DNA from: Verrucomicrobiota bacterium | GTDB taxonomy: Bacteria; Verrucomicrobiota; Verrucomicrobiia; Opitutales; Opitutaceae | Assembly: GCA_947471035.1 (NCBI GenBank) | Contig: CANIWJ010000032.1 | Coordinates: 1-35,379, forward strand | Length of the DNA stretch: 35,379 nucleotides | Direction: 5' to 3' | Part shown: positions 24,894 through 32,693 of the stretch, one piece after another | How positions within the stretch are numbered: position 1 is the first letter of the stretch | Layout: every line of letters begins with the position of its first letter | Notes under the pieces: model-generated | The model's input: only the letters and a program-made list of their open reading frames with translations | Told to the model about the DNA's origin: nothing | Database searches by the model: none | Position numbers and translations under genes: made by a program

Positions 24894-24984
24894 ACTAATG
24901 GTCACTGATAGGAACTAATCCGCTAATGTCGGCATTCAGCTCTACGCTGCCGGAATTAGTGAGGATCAGTGTTTATTAGTGGTT
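24894..24984. repeat. Inverted pair of 10-nt repeat arrays in the pstB-phoU gap
   Basis: Right half: ATTAGTGAGG, ATCAGTGTTT, ATTAGTGGTT (24955-24984), three phased 10-mers. Left half: ACTAATGGTC, ACTGATAGGA, ACTAATCCGC (24894-24923), three phased 10-mers of the opposite orientation. They pair as an imperfect hairpin (ACTAAT with ATTAGT twice; CACTGAT 24903-24909 with ATCAGTG 24965-24971). The loop carries its own small stem, GCTAATG-TCGG-CATT-C-AGC (24922-24940). It resembles a REP/BIME-type element and could modulate PhoU levels by mRNA structure. Confidence 0.8.
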
Positions 24985-25014
24985 AAATCCGTCACTCCCA
25001 AACTCCCTTTACTG

Positions 25015-25695
25015 ATGAAACGTTTTTTTGATTCCGAACTCGAAACCTTCCGCTCCGACCTGCTCCGCATGGGCGAGGTTTCCATCCGCCAAGTGCGCGA
25101 AGCGATTAAGGCACTGGTAGAGGGCGACATCGGCCTGGCTGATCAAGTGATTGCGGCCGATGACGAGCTCGATGAGCTGGAAAAGCGCATCGATACCGAG
25201 GCCATCCGCTACATGAACCTGCGCGCTCCCATCGCGACCGAGTTGCGCCTGGTCATCGTGGGCATGAAGGCCTCGCACGATCTTGAACGCGTGGGCGACG
25301 AAGCTACCAGCATCGCCAAGCGCGCCATCCGTCTCGCCTCCGAGCCACCGTTAAAACCTTACGTGGACATCCCGCGCATGGCGGCCATTGCCATTGAAAT
25401 GCTGCGCGACGCCTTGGAGTGCTTCGTCCATGCGGACAAGGAGAAGGCTATCGCGGTGGTTAAGCGCGACAAAGAGGTCGATGCTATCAACAAGCAGCTC
25501 TACCGCGAGTTGAGCAGTTTTATGGTCGAGACTCCGGCCACGACCACGCGTGCGCTTGAGTTGATGTTTATCAGCAAAAGCCTCGAACGCATCGCCGACC
25601 ACGCGACCAACATCGCCGAGGAGATGGTTTTTCTGTACGACGCTCAGGATATTCGCCACGACGAGAGCCTGAAAAAATTCGGCAAGGTCGATTAA
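25015..25695 (+). CDS. phoU: Phosphate signalling protein PhoU
   Basis: Negative regulator linking Pst transport to the PhoR-PhoB system (family knowledge). I chose the ATG at 25015, giving 226 residues that begin MKRFFDSELETFRSDLL, as PhoU proteins usually do; a GTG at 24979 in frame would put the start inside the repeat element. Two three-helix PhoU domains are visible with the metal-binding-type motifs MKASHDLERVGDEATSIAKR (first domain) and FISKSLERIADHATNIAEE (second domain). No phoB or phoR is in the window. It converges with hemF; 14 nt separate the stops and no terminator is seen there. Confidence 0.94.
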   Translation: MKRFFDSELETFRSDLLRMGEVSIRQVREAIKALVEGDIGLADQVIAADDELDELEKRIDTEAIRYMNLRAPIATELRLVIVGMKASHDLERVGDEATSIAKRAIRLASEPPLKPYVDIPRMAAIAIEMLRDALECFVHADKEKAIAVVKRDKEVDAINKQLYRELSSFMVETPATTTRALELMFISKSLERIADHATNIAEEMVFLYDAQDIRHDESLKKFGKVD

Positions 25696-25709
25696 CCTGG
25701 TTGGGCTAA

Positions 25710-26741
<1,032 letters not shown>

Positions 26742-26808
26742 CTAACATCCGCGAGGGTCGGTAAGCGCGCCAACCCTGAAATAAGCGGAGTCGCGCAGGC
26801 TAGGCGGT

Positions 26809-27060
26809 TTATTTTTTGCCCCAGCGCCAGGCGAGTGGTTCGCCTTTCAGCCAACAGATGGAAATCAGCAGTGAAGTCAGGCCCGCCATGTAGGCATAGA
26901 AGACCGGAGCTCGCTCGGGTTTGGTTAGAATTACATAGGCTCCGCCCGAGAGCAAAAGGAGGTAACTGGCCAACACCACCCAGCCTTGCCAGCAGCGCGG
27001 CGGGCCCCAGCCCAAGCCGTAGGTTTTGGCCGGAAACCAGAGTGGACGCGGAGTTGTCAT
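26809..27060 (-). CDS. Small membrane protein, conserved-looking, function unknown
   Basis: An 83-residue protein with two predicted membrane helices: GWVVLASYLLLLSGGAYVIL (about 26-45) and APVFYAYMAGLTSLLISICW (about 51-70). The N-terminal segment LWFPAKTYGLGWGPPRCWQGW and the C-terminal GEPLAWRWGKK are rich in Trp, Gly and Pro and look like a small conserved family of inner-membrane proteins. No catalytic residues are seen. It starts with ATG, lies 26 nt after the DUF429 gene and 88 nt before hemF on the same strand, so all three may be cotranscribed. Confidence 0.72.
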   Translation of the reverse strand: MTTPRPLWFPAKTYGLGWGPPRCWQGWVVLASYLLLLSGGAYVILTKPERAPVFYAYMAGLTSLLISICWLKGEPLAWRWGKK

Positions 27061-27086
27061 GATGAGGTTTTATGCAAGAACGCGGA

Positions 27087-27881
27087 CTACGCCAAACCCA
27101 GAATCCAACCCTCGATTTGGGCTAGGGTGCGTTCGGGCGGGCTTAACTGAGGGGCGAAAGCGTCCCGCAGGCGGGTGCCGTCTCGGTCGGCATCGCGAAG
27201 CCAACGAGCGACGGAATAGGCGTCGTGTTGATCGGCACTGCGGCCCTCCGTCGGGTAAGCTTCGTTCCAGAGGCGCGGGTATATCTCTGCAACGACCGAT
27301 GCTCCGTCGGGTGGTGTCCAGCCGTCGAAAGGCCAGCAATGCAGGCGAGGGCCCACTACGCGGCGGAGGTAGCGCAGCCAAGGCAGACCGGCGTGGGTGG
27401 ACTTGGCGACGCTGCCTTGCACATCAAAGTGGAAAACCGATTTGGCGGCGCGACTGCGCTGCTCGGTGAGGCGACGCCATCGGGTGGCACCCGAGCGGGC
27501 GGCACCATTGCCGGTCAGGCCGTCGCGCACGAAATCGACGTAGGTGTGGTCATTGTCGGTCGGCCAATGTTGGCAAAAGTCTTCAAGAAATGTCGGCCAG
27601 TCGGGGGCGAGGTGGTGGACCTCAAAGTAGCGCAGCGGAAATGATAACGCGTGGTCGATGCCGAGGAGAGTCGGCGGTCCGTCTCGCAGGGTGACGGCCA
27701 GCCATTCGGCTACGCCGCGCCGGGTCCAGTATTTTTTTGGGCCGGCCGGGGGCTGGATTTCTATCGGGTCAGTGTCGGGCGTGGCGGAGTAGAGTCGCAG
27801 GCCTTTGAGGCTGCAGGTCGGAGTTTTGGCACCGGAGTAATCGAGGCCGAGATAACGGGCGAATCGGAGCGAGGCGGGCAC
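27087..27881 (-). CDS. DUF429-family protein
   Basis: A 264-residue protein of the DUF429 type, an RNase H-like fold of unknown activity (family knowledge). Visible marks: an initial acidic strand YLGLDYSGAKTP (about 10-21), TLLGIDHALSFPLRYF (71-86) with a second acidic residue, FHFDVQGSVAKSTHAGLPWL, ASVVAEIYPRLWNEAYP with Glu, and a late DQHDAYSVARWLRD that gives a possible third acidic site. It starts at a GTG (27881); no ATG is available in frame upstream and no Shine-Dalgarno is visible. It heads a likely minus-strand unit with the small membrane protein and hemF, without an obvious functional link. Confidence 0.75.
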   Translation of the reverse strand: MPASLRFARYLGLDYSGAKTPTCSLKGLRLYSATPDTDPIEIQPPAGPKKYWTRRGVAEWLAVTLRDGPPTLLGIDHALSFPLRYFEVHHLAPDWPTFLEDFCQHWPTDNDHTYVDFVRDGLTGNGAARSGATRWRRLTEQRSRAAKSVFHFDVQGSVAKSTHAGLPWLRYLRRVVGPRLHCWPFDGWTPPDGASVVAEIYPRLWNEAYPTEGRSADQHDAYSVARWLRDADRDGTRLRDAFAPQLSPPERTLAQIEGWILGLA

Positions 27882-28183
27882 GGCAAGAACGTGAGCGCAC
27901 GATCGATTTTCGGCAAGGCGCGGGCCTCGCGATTGATCGTGTAGGCACTATCCCCCCAGCCACAAGTAACCTATTGGGTTACTTGTGGCTGGGGGGCCGG
28001 GGGGGGAAATGGGTTTGGGGATGAATGCGGGGGGCGCGGGAGGTGCGGGAGGCTCGGGGGAGGGCGGGGGGGCTTGACGACTTTGCTAAGGTGGCGGGTG
28101 CACCCTCGGGCTCGACAGCGGGGACGCGGGCCCTGATTGGTGGTGGTTCGCGTTTCGGCAAGGGTCCGGGCGCATCTAAACTC
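27882..28183. other. 302-nt divergent gap with long palindrome and G-runs
   Basis: No gene supported. It contains the 45-nt perfect palindrome at 27952-27996, then a plus-strand run of guanine tracts (27991-28074), then about 110 nt before the His-rich membrane protein. A TTGACG at 28074 could be a -35 box for that gene, but no good -10 box follows at the expected distance. An in-frame open extension of the membrane protein into 28025-28183 was judged non-coding. Confidence 0.65.
27952..27996. repeat. Perfect 20-bp-arm palindrome sharing the AGTAACC core
   Basis: Left arm CCCCCCAGCCACAAGTAACC (27952-27971), loop TATTG, right arm 27977-27996 exactly complementary. The inner AGTAACC-TATTG-GGTTACT matches the palindrome at 18493-18511 except for one loop base. 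No T-run follows on either strand, so it is not a normal intrinsic terminator, though it could block transcription between the divergent genes. Confidence 0.88.
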
Positions 28184-28909
28184 ATGAACACGCCAGTCCT
28201 CGCGACGCTCGCCGCCACCGGTTTTACCGTGGCGTTTTTCCATGCCGCGCTGCCCACGCATTGGTTGCCCTTCGTGCTGGTTGCCCGAGCGCGCGGTTGG
28301 GCCGAGGGCAAGACCATGGGCGTGGCGGTGCTGGCAGGTCTGGGGCATGTGGCGCTGACTTCCCTGCTGGGTTTGGTGGTGGCCTGGCTGGGCTTCGCGT
28401 TGGACGAGCACTACGGCGAACTTTTCAAGGGCGCGGCCGGAGGTTTGCTGCTCGCGGTGGGCGGCTATTTTTTAGTGCAGCAACTCCGCGGGGCGGGGCT
28501 GCGTCACCATCACTTGCCGGGCAGCCATCACCACGCCAGCGAGGCTTGCGGACATGAAGGGGAAAAAAGCCACATCGAGCATGAGTTGCACGAGAGTCCG
28601 CTGGTCGAGTCCAAGACCGGAGATTGGGCCGCGATCAGCGGTTTGCTGGTGATGCTGACGCTTTCACCATGCGAGGCCTTTTTGCCGGTTTACTTGTCCG
28701 GGGTAGAGTTTGGCTGGACGGGATTCGCGGTGCTGAGCGTCATCCTGGCGGTGGGCACGCTGACGGGCATGACGGTGTTTACCTGGCTGACCCTGCGCGG
28801 GCTGGCGCGCTTCGACCTGAAGCGTTTCGAGCGCTACGAGGCCGGTATGTTGGCGGCGGTTTTTGGGCTGCTCGGGCTGCTGATGATATTCATCGAGCAC
28901 GGGCATTGA
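28184..28909 (+). CDS. Multi-pass membrane protein with His-rich loop, possible metal-ion transporter
   Basis: A 241-residue inner-membrane protein with about six hydrophobic segments. I chose the ATG at 28184 (MNTPVLATLAATGFTVAFFH). Segment one ends in HAALPTHWLPFVLVARARGW, then GVAVLAGLGHVALTSLLGLVVAW and AAGGLLLAVGGYFLVQ. A central loop (about 104-142) is packed with histidines (RHHHLPGSHHHASEACGHEG, then SHIEHELHE), followed by SGLLVMLTLSPCEAFLPVYL and two more helices. Histidines and carboxylates in the first segments and the loop recall nickel/cobalt exporters (NicO/UreH-like) or TauE-like proteins, but I cannot name the family with certainty. Metal transport is inference. Confidence 0.7.
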   Translation: MNTPVLATLAATGFTVAFFHAALPTHWLPFVLVARARGWAEGKTMGVAVLAGLGHVALTSLLGLVVAWLGFALDEHYGELFKGAAGGLLLAVGGYFLVQQLRGAGLRHHHLPGSHHHASEACGHEGEKSHIEHELHESPLVESKTGDWAAISGLLVMLTLSPCEAFLPVYLSGVEFGWTGFAVLSVILAVGTLTGMTVFTWLTLRGLARFDLKRFERYEAGMLAAVFGLLGLLMIFIEHGH

Positions 28910-29022
28910 GTTAACGCTGATCTTCGGGGTGAGCGGCGGCATGAGCGATTTTCACGCGCAAGCGGCACAGGCTCTGCTTTTTGCGGGGGCGTTCCGCTCA
29001 TCCTCAATCCAACCCGTCACCC

Positions 29023-30159
29023 ATGAAAAGCCTGCCAATGCTCCGTCAATCCCGTCGTCTCGCCACGACTTTGCTCAGCGCGATCCTCGTCGCTTCCGCC
29101 GCCAGCACCTTCGCGGCTCCCACCGATACGACCAGCCCGCTGCATCTCAACGCCAACGAAAATCTTTTCGGCTTCTCGCCCAAGGCCCAGGAGGCCGTGA
29201 TCAAGGCAGTCGAGAGCGGTAATTTCTATAACCGCAACGAGCTCGACGATCTGGCCGTGATGCTGGCCAAGAAGGAAGGCGTGACCAAGGACTACATCCA
29301 GCTGACCCACGGTTCCGGCCCCATGCTGCTCATGACCGCCGCCACTTACGGCAAACCCGGCGCGAACATCGTGACCACCTCGCCCGGCTATCCTCAGCTC
29401 ACCGGTGCCTTCGCCCAGCGCGGCGGCTCGATCAAGTACACTCCGGTCGGCGCGAACCTTGGCTACGACTTCAAGGCCATGCTGGCCGCGATCGATGCCA
29501 ACACCGCGATCGTTTACGTGTGCAATCCGAACAACCCGACCGGCGTGCTGGCCAACCCCACCGAGCTGCGTAACTTCATCATGGCCGTTCCCGAGAACGT
29601 CCTCGTTTTCGTAGACGAAGCCTATCTGGAGCTGGCCAATACCGATCTCGCCGCCAACACGATGACCCCTCTGGTCAAGCTGCGTAAGAACCTGATCGTT
29701 TCCCGCACCTTCTCCAAGGGTTATGCGCTCGCCGGTTTCCGCGTAGGCTACGGCACCGGCAATCCCGAAGTGCTGGCCAAGGTGCGTGCGAACGACACCG
29801 GCACGGCCCCCAGCTTCCTCGCCGCCATCGCGGCCAAGGCTTCTTTGGCGGACACCGAACACTTGCAGGGTAACATCAAGAAGTATCGCGAAATCCGCGC
29901 CTACACCATGAAGGAGCTCGACCGCTTGGGCTTGAAGCACAGCGATGCCCAAGGCGCCTTCGTGATTTTCAAGGCCGGTATCGAAGCCAAGGAATTCCAA
30001 AAGAAGATGCTGGAAAAGAAGATCCAGGTTAACACCGTCTTCGGCGTGGCTCCTGGCCAAGAAGGCGAATACAAGGACTGGATTCGTGTGAGCATCGGCA
30101 CTCAGGAAGACATGGAGCTCTTCATCGGCGCCACCGCCAGCATCCTCGGCAAGTCGTAA
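29023..30159 (+). CDS. Exported PLP-dependent aminotransferase (HisC-like, class I/II)
   Basis: Fold-type I aminotransferase related to histidinol-phosphate aminotransferase, but with an N-terminal export signal: MKSLPMLRQSRRLATTLLSA, then a hydrophobic stretch ending STFA-AP near residue 32. The twin Arg (11-12) in SRRLATT makes Tat export possible, suiting an enzyme that binds PLP in the cytoplasm. Enzyme motifs: LHLNANENLFGFSP (40-53), CNPNNPTG (167-174), VFVDEAYLEL (195-204), the PLP lysine K232 in SRTFSKGYALAGFR, and R240. I chose the ATG at 29023 for the signal peptide. 378 residues. C-ending codons like those of pstS and the porin suggest high expression. Substrate unknown; no his genes are near. 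Confidence 0.88.
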   Translation: MKSLPMLRQSRRLATTLLSAILVASAASTFAAPTDTTSPLHLNANENLFGFSPKAQEAVIKAVESGNFYNRNELDDLAVMLAKKEGVTKDYIQLTHGSGPMLLMTAATYGKPGANIVTTSPGYPQLTGAFAQRGGSIKYTPVGANLGYDFKAMLAAIDANTAIVYVCNPNNPTGVLANPTELRNFIMAVPENVLVFVDEAYLELANTDLAANTMTPLVKLRKNLIVSRTFSKGYALAGFRVGYGTGNPEVLAKVRANDTGTAPSFLAAIAAKASLADTEHLQGNIKKYREIRAYTMKELDRLGLKHSDAQGAFVIFKAGIEAKEFQKKMLEKKIQVNTVFGVAPGQEGEYKDWIRVSIGTQEDMELFIGATASILGKS

Positions 30160-30172
30160 TCAGTTACCCGGA

Positions 30173-30195
30173 GCGCTGGGCGGGACGCCCAGCGC
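30173..30195. repeat. 10-bp hairpin downstream of the exported aminotransferase
   Basis: GCGCTGGGCG (30173-30182), loop GGA, CGCCCAGCGC (30186-30195): a perfect GC-rich stem 14 nt after the stop codon, followed by GGGACGGGGACGCTCCCCGG, which can fold again (30202-30221). No T-run follows. It may be a repetitive 3' element protecting the mRNA; the true terminator lies at 30256-30289. Confidence 0.65.
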
Positions 30196-30255
30196 AGCCC
30201 CCGGGACGGGGACGCTCCCCGGACCGGTTCGATCTATCGGACAGGGTCTATCTAC

Positions 30256-30289
30256 AAAAAGCCGACTCTTTTTGGGGAGTCGGCTTTTT
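30256..30289. terminator. Bidirectional intrinsic terminator
   Basis: AAAAAGCCGACTC (30256-30268) pairs perfectly with GAGTCGGCTTTTT (30277-30289), loop TTTTTGGG. A 5-nt A or T run on each side makes it work for both the plus-strand aminotransferase and the minus-strand D,D-carboxypeptidase, whose stop lies at 30304. Confidence 0.93.
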
Positions 30290-30303
30290 CATGGGCGGAC
30301 CGC

Positions 30304-31266
30304 TTAGCGTTTGGTCTTGCCGGGTAGTACGAAGCGGACGGCGGGCTCCTCGACGCCGGGCGCGCCGGTTGGGGCCGCTGGCGTGGCGACCACGGGGGCG
30401 ACGGCGACGGGTGGGCCGGTGAAGACCGAGGTGGCGGGGATTTTACCAAAGCCTTCCTCGATGAGGCGGCGCACGTGGGCGTCGCGGGTGCGGCGGTCCG
30501 GGCTGCCCATTACGACCACGATGACACGTTTTTCTCCGCGCTGGGCGGTGGCGGCGAGGCAGAAGCCGGCGGCGTTGGTGAAGCCGGTCTTGAGGCCGTC
30601 GCAGCCGTCCACCGCGCCGAGCAGGTGGTTGTGGTTGCGCATGACGACGGGTTCGGGGCGCACGCCACGGCCGAAGTCGCGGACTTTGGTGGAGGAGTAT
30701 TTGAGGACGTCGGTGTGAAGCAGGAGCTCGCGGGAGAGTTTGGCGAGGTCGCGGGGGGAAGTGAGGTCACCATCGGCGATCACGCGGTTGGCAGGGGGCA
30801 GGCCGTGCGGGGAGCGGAAGGTCGTGTGGGTCAGGCCGAGGCTGGCGGCGCGGGCGTTCATGAGGGCGACGAAGGCTTCGCGGGAGCCGGCGGTGGCGCG
30901 GGCGAGGGCGCTGGCGGCGTCGTTGGCCGACTGGATCATGAGGGCATAGAGCAGTTCCTCGACGGGAAAGGTTTCGCGGGTGTCGAGCCAGACCTGGGTG
31001 CCGCCGGTCTTGGCGTCCTCGGCGGCGACGGGCACCGGAGTGGTGAGCTGGAGTTTGCCGGCGGCTAGGGCGTCGTGCACGACGAGGAAAGTCATGAGCT
31101 TGGTGACGCTGGCGGGCGGGGAGACGACGTCGGCGTTTTCCTCGGAGAGCACGGCACCGCTGGCGGCGTCCATGACGATGGCTCCCTTGTAGTCGGCGCG
31201 GAGGGCCGGGGAAGCGGCGGCGAGCAGGGTGAGAATCAGCAGGGCGGAACGGAAAAGAGTGCGCAT
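30304..31266 (-). CDS. D-alanyl-D-alanine carboxypeptidase, S11 family (PBP5/DacA-like)
   Basis: Removes the terminal D-Ala from peptidoglycan stem peptides. The 320 residues start with a signal peptide MRTLFRSALLILTLLAAASP ending ALRA-DY. All three penicillin-binding motifs are present: SVTK (53-56, catalytic Ser53 and Lys56), SAN (113-115) and KTG (226-228). The PBP5-type C-terminal beta domain and amphipathic membrane anchor are missing; instead there is a Pro/Ala/Val-rich tail (about 280-320), so it may be soluble in the periplasm. It starts with ATG at 31266. It lies downstream of dapL on the same strand with a 109-nt gap; both serve peptidoglycan, which suits a shared unit. Confidence 0.93.
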   Translation of the reverse strand: MRTLFRSALLILTLLAAASPALRADYKGAIVMDAASGAVLSEENADVVSPPASVTKLMTFLVVHDALAAGKLQLTTPVPVAAEDAKTGGTQVWLDTRETFPVEELLYALMIQSANDAASALARATAGSREAFVALMNARAASLGLTHTTFRSPHGLPPANRVIADGDLTSPRDLAKLSRELLLHTDVLKYSSTKVRDFGRGVRPEPVVMRNHNHLLGAVDGCDGLKTGFTNAAGFCLAATAQRGEKRVIVVVMGSPDRRTRDAHVRRLIEEGFGKIPATSVFTGPPVAVAPVVATPAAPTGAPGVEEPAVRFVLPGKTKR

Positions 31267-31317
31267 GATGGGAGGGAGCGGCGGAACGACGGAGCGATAA
31301 TAGACTTAAAGTATGGA

Positions 31318-31363
31318 GGGCGGGGCCGGAAGTGCGGAGCGGCGGGGTGCAGCGACCCCGCCC
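31318..31363. repeat. GC-rich inverted repeats in the gap after dapL
   Basis: GGCGGGGT (31341-31348) pairs with ACCCCGCC (31355-31362), loop GCAGCG. A second GGGCGGGG (31318-31325) can compete for CCCCGCCC (31356-31363). It starts 13 nt beyond the dapL stop on the minus strand. No T-run follows on that strand, so it is not a standard terminator; it may be a genome repeat or an attenuating structure between dapL and the carboxypeptidase gene. Confidence 0.6.
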
Positions 31364-31375
31364 TACATTTTGGGT

Positions 31376-32605
31376 TTATTTGCGCAGCGCAGCGGCGATG
31401 CGGGCGAGGGCGGTCTCGACGTTGGCGCGGCTGTTGAAGGCGCTGATGCGCACGTGGCCTTCGCCGCATTTGCCGAAGCCGGCGCCGGGGGTGCAGACGA
31501 CCTGGGCTTCGTTAAGCAGCTTGTCGAAGAACTGCCAGGAGTCGGTGCCGGTATTGATCCAGATGTAGGGCGCGTTGTCGCCGCCGACGCAGGAGAAGCC
31601 GAGTTTGGTGATGGCGTCGCGGATGAGGGCGGCGTTGCCCAGGTAGAAGTCAGTCATGGCCTTGACCTGGGCCTTGCCGGTCTCGGTGAAGATGGCGGCG
31701 GCGGCTTTCTGCACCGGGTAGGAGACGCCGTTGAATTTGGTGGTATGGCGGCGGTTCCAGAGGGCGTGAACGGAGTGGGCGTTGCCGGCCTTGTCGAAGG
31801 CTTGGAGGGCTTTGGGCACCACGGTGTAGGCGCAGCGGGTGCCGGTGAAGCCGGCGGTTTTGGAGAAGCTGCGGAACTCGATGGCGACCTCGGCCGCGCC
31901 GGGGATTTCGTAGATGGAGTGGGGGATGGCGGGGTTGCGGATGTAGGCCTCGTAGGCGCTGTCGAAGAGGATGATGGCCTTGTGGGCCTTGGCGTAGGCG
32001 ACCCAGGCGGTGAGCTGTTCGCGGGTGGCGACGGCACCGGTGGGGTTGTTGGGGAAACAGAGGTAGATCAGGTCGCTGGAGGTGCCGGGGATGGCGGGCA
32101 CGTAGCCGTTGGCCGGGGTGCATTCGAGGTAGGTGATGCCTTCGTAGCGGCCGTCCAGGTTGGCCCCGGTGCGGCCGGCCATGACGTTGGTATCCACGTA
32201 AACGGGGTAAACGGGATCGGGAATGGCGAGCTGGAGGCCCTCGGTGGCGAAGATTTCCTGGATGTTGCCGCAGTCGCACTTGGAGCCGTCGGAAACGAAA
32301 ATCTCGTCGGCGGAGATGGGGCAGCCTCGGGCGGCGTAGTCGTGGGTGGCGATGGCTTCGCGGAGGAAGGCGTAGCCTTGCTCGGGGCCGTAGCCCTTGA
32401 AGGTGGCGCGGTTGGCGAGTTCGTCGGCGCCGCTCTTGAGCGCGTCGATGCAGACTTGGGGCAGGGCCTCGGTGACGTCGCCGATGCCGAGGCGGATGAT
32501 GGGCTTGTCCGGATGGGCGGTGGTATAGGCCGTCACGCGCTTGGCGATGTCGGAGAAGAGGTAGCTGGCTTTAAGTTTCAGGTAGTTCTCGTTGATGCGG
32601 ATCAT
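31376..32605 (-). CDS. dapL: LL-diaminopimelate aminotransferase
   Basis: Converts tetrahydrodipicolinate directly to LL-diaminopimelate, bypassing the acyl-blocked route of lysine and peptidoglycan synthesis. This route is known from plants, Chlamydiae, Verrucomicrobia and some others. I chose the ATG at 32605 ([20 protein letters not shown]), the classic DapL start; an in-frame TTG two codons earlier is less likely. The 409 residues carry [14 protein letters not shown] (36-49), [16 protein letters not shown] (71-86), [50 protein letters not shown], and the PLP lysine K249 in [12 protein letters not shown]. Diverges from panC; the minus-strand leader has no strong ribosome site. Confidence 0.97.
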   Translation of the reverse strand: MIRINENYLKLKASYLFSDIAKRVTAYTTAHPDKPIIRLGIGDVTEALPQVCIDALKSGADELANRATFKGYGPEQGYAFLREAIATHDYAARGCPISADEIFVSDGSKCDCGNIQEIFATEGLQLAIPDPVYPVYVDTNVMAGRTGANLDGRYEGITYLECTPANGYVPAIPGTSSDLIYLCFPNNPTGAVATREQLTAWVAYAKAHKAIILFDSAYEAYIRNPAIPHSIYEIPGAAEVAIEFRSFSKTAGFTGTRCAYTVVPKALQAFDKAGNAHSVHALWNRRHTTKFNGVSYPVQKAAAAIFTETGKAQVKAMTDFYLGNAALIRDAITKLGFSCVGGDNAPYIWINTGTDSWQFFDKLLNEAQVVCTPGAGFGKCGEGHVRISAFNSRANVETALARIAAALRK

Positions 32606-32614
32606 GGTCAAATT

Positions 32615-32662
32615 AGGAGGTGAAACGCTTGAACAAGAGCTGCGAGCCTCCTTTGTTCAAGC
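32615..32662. promoter_or_regulatory. Interleaved inverted repeats in the dapL-panC divergent gap
   Basis: GCTTGAACAA (32627-32636) and TTGTTCAAGC (32653-32662) are perfect 10-bp arms. Overlapping this, AGGAGG (32615-32620) is complementary to CCTCCT (32647-32652). The two pairings interleave, so an RNA could form either a pseudoknot or two exclusive stems. The AGGAGG is a perfect ribosome-site sequence but lies 74 nt before the panC ATG. It could be a DNA operator for the divergent promoters or an RNA switch; both are inference. Confidence 0.5.
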
Positions 32663-32693
32663 CCTCCCCGTCTTCGCGCTCTCACTTTATCCG

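Noticed and set aside
28025..28183. N-terminal extension of the His-rich membrane protein
   Set aside because: Encoded by the G-rich leader, with low-complexity sequence; the ATG at 28184 begins the first membrane helix.
28076..28183. Cobalamin or other metal riboswitch before the His-rich membrane protein
   Set aside because: No B12 box or other recognisable conserved core could be seen, only a short GGGTGCACCC palindrome.
29017..30060. Minus-strand open frame of 347 codons opposite the exported aminotransferase
   Set aside because: Mirror of strong codon bias in the real gene; no motif or start signal.
31313..32623. Long plus-strand open frame opposite dapL (436 codons, Gly/Val/Ala-rich)
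   Set aside because: Antisense shadow in GC-rich DNA: low-complexity composition, no motifs, and dapL on the other strand has complete family signatures.
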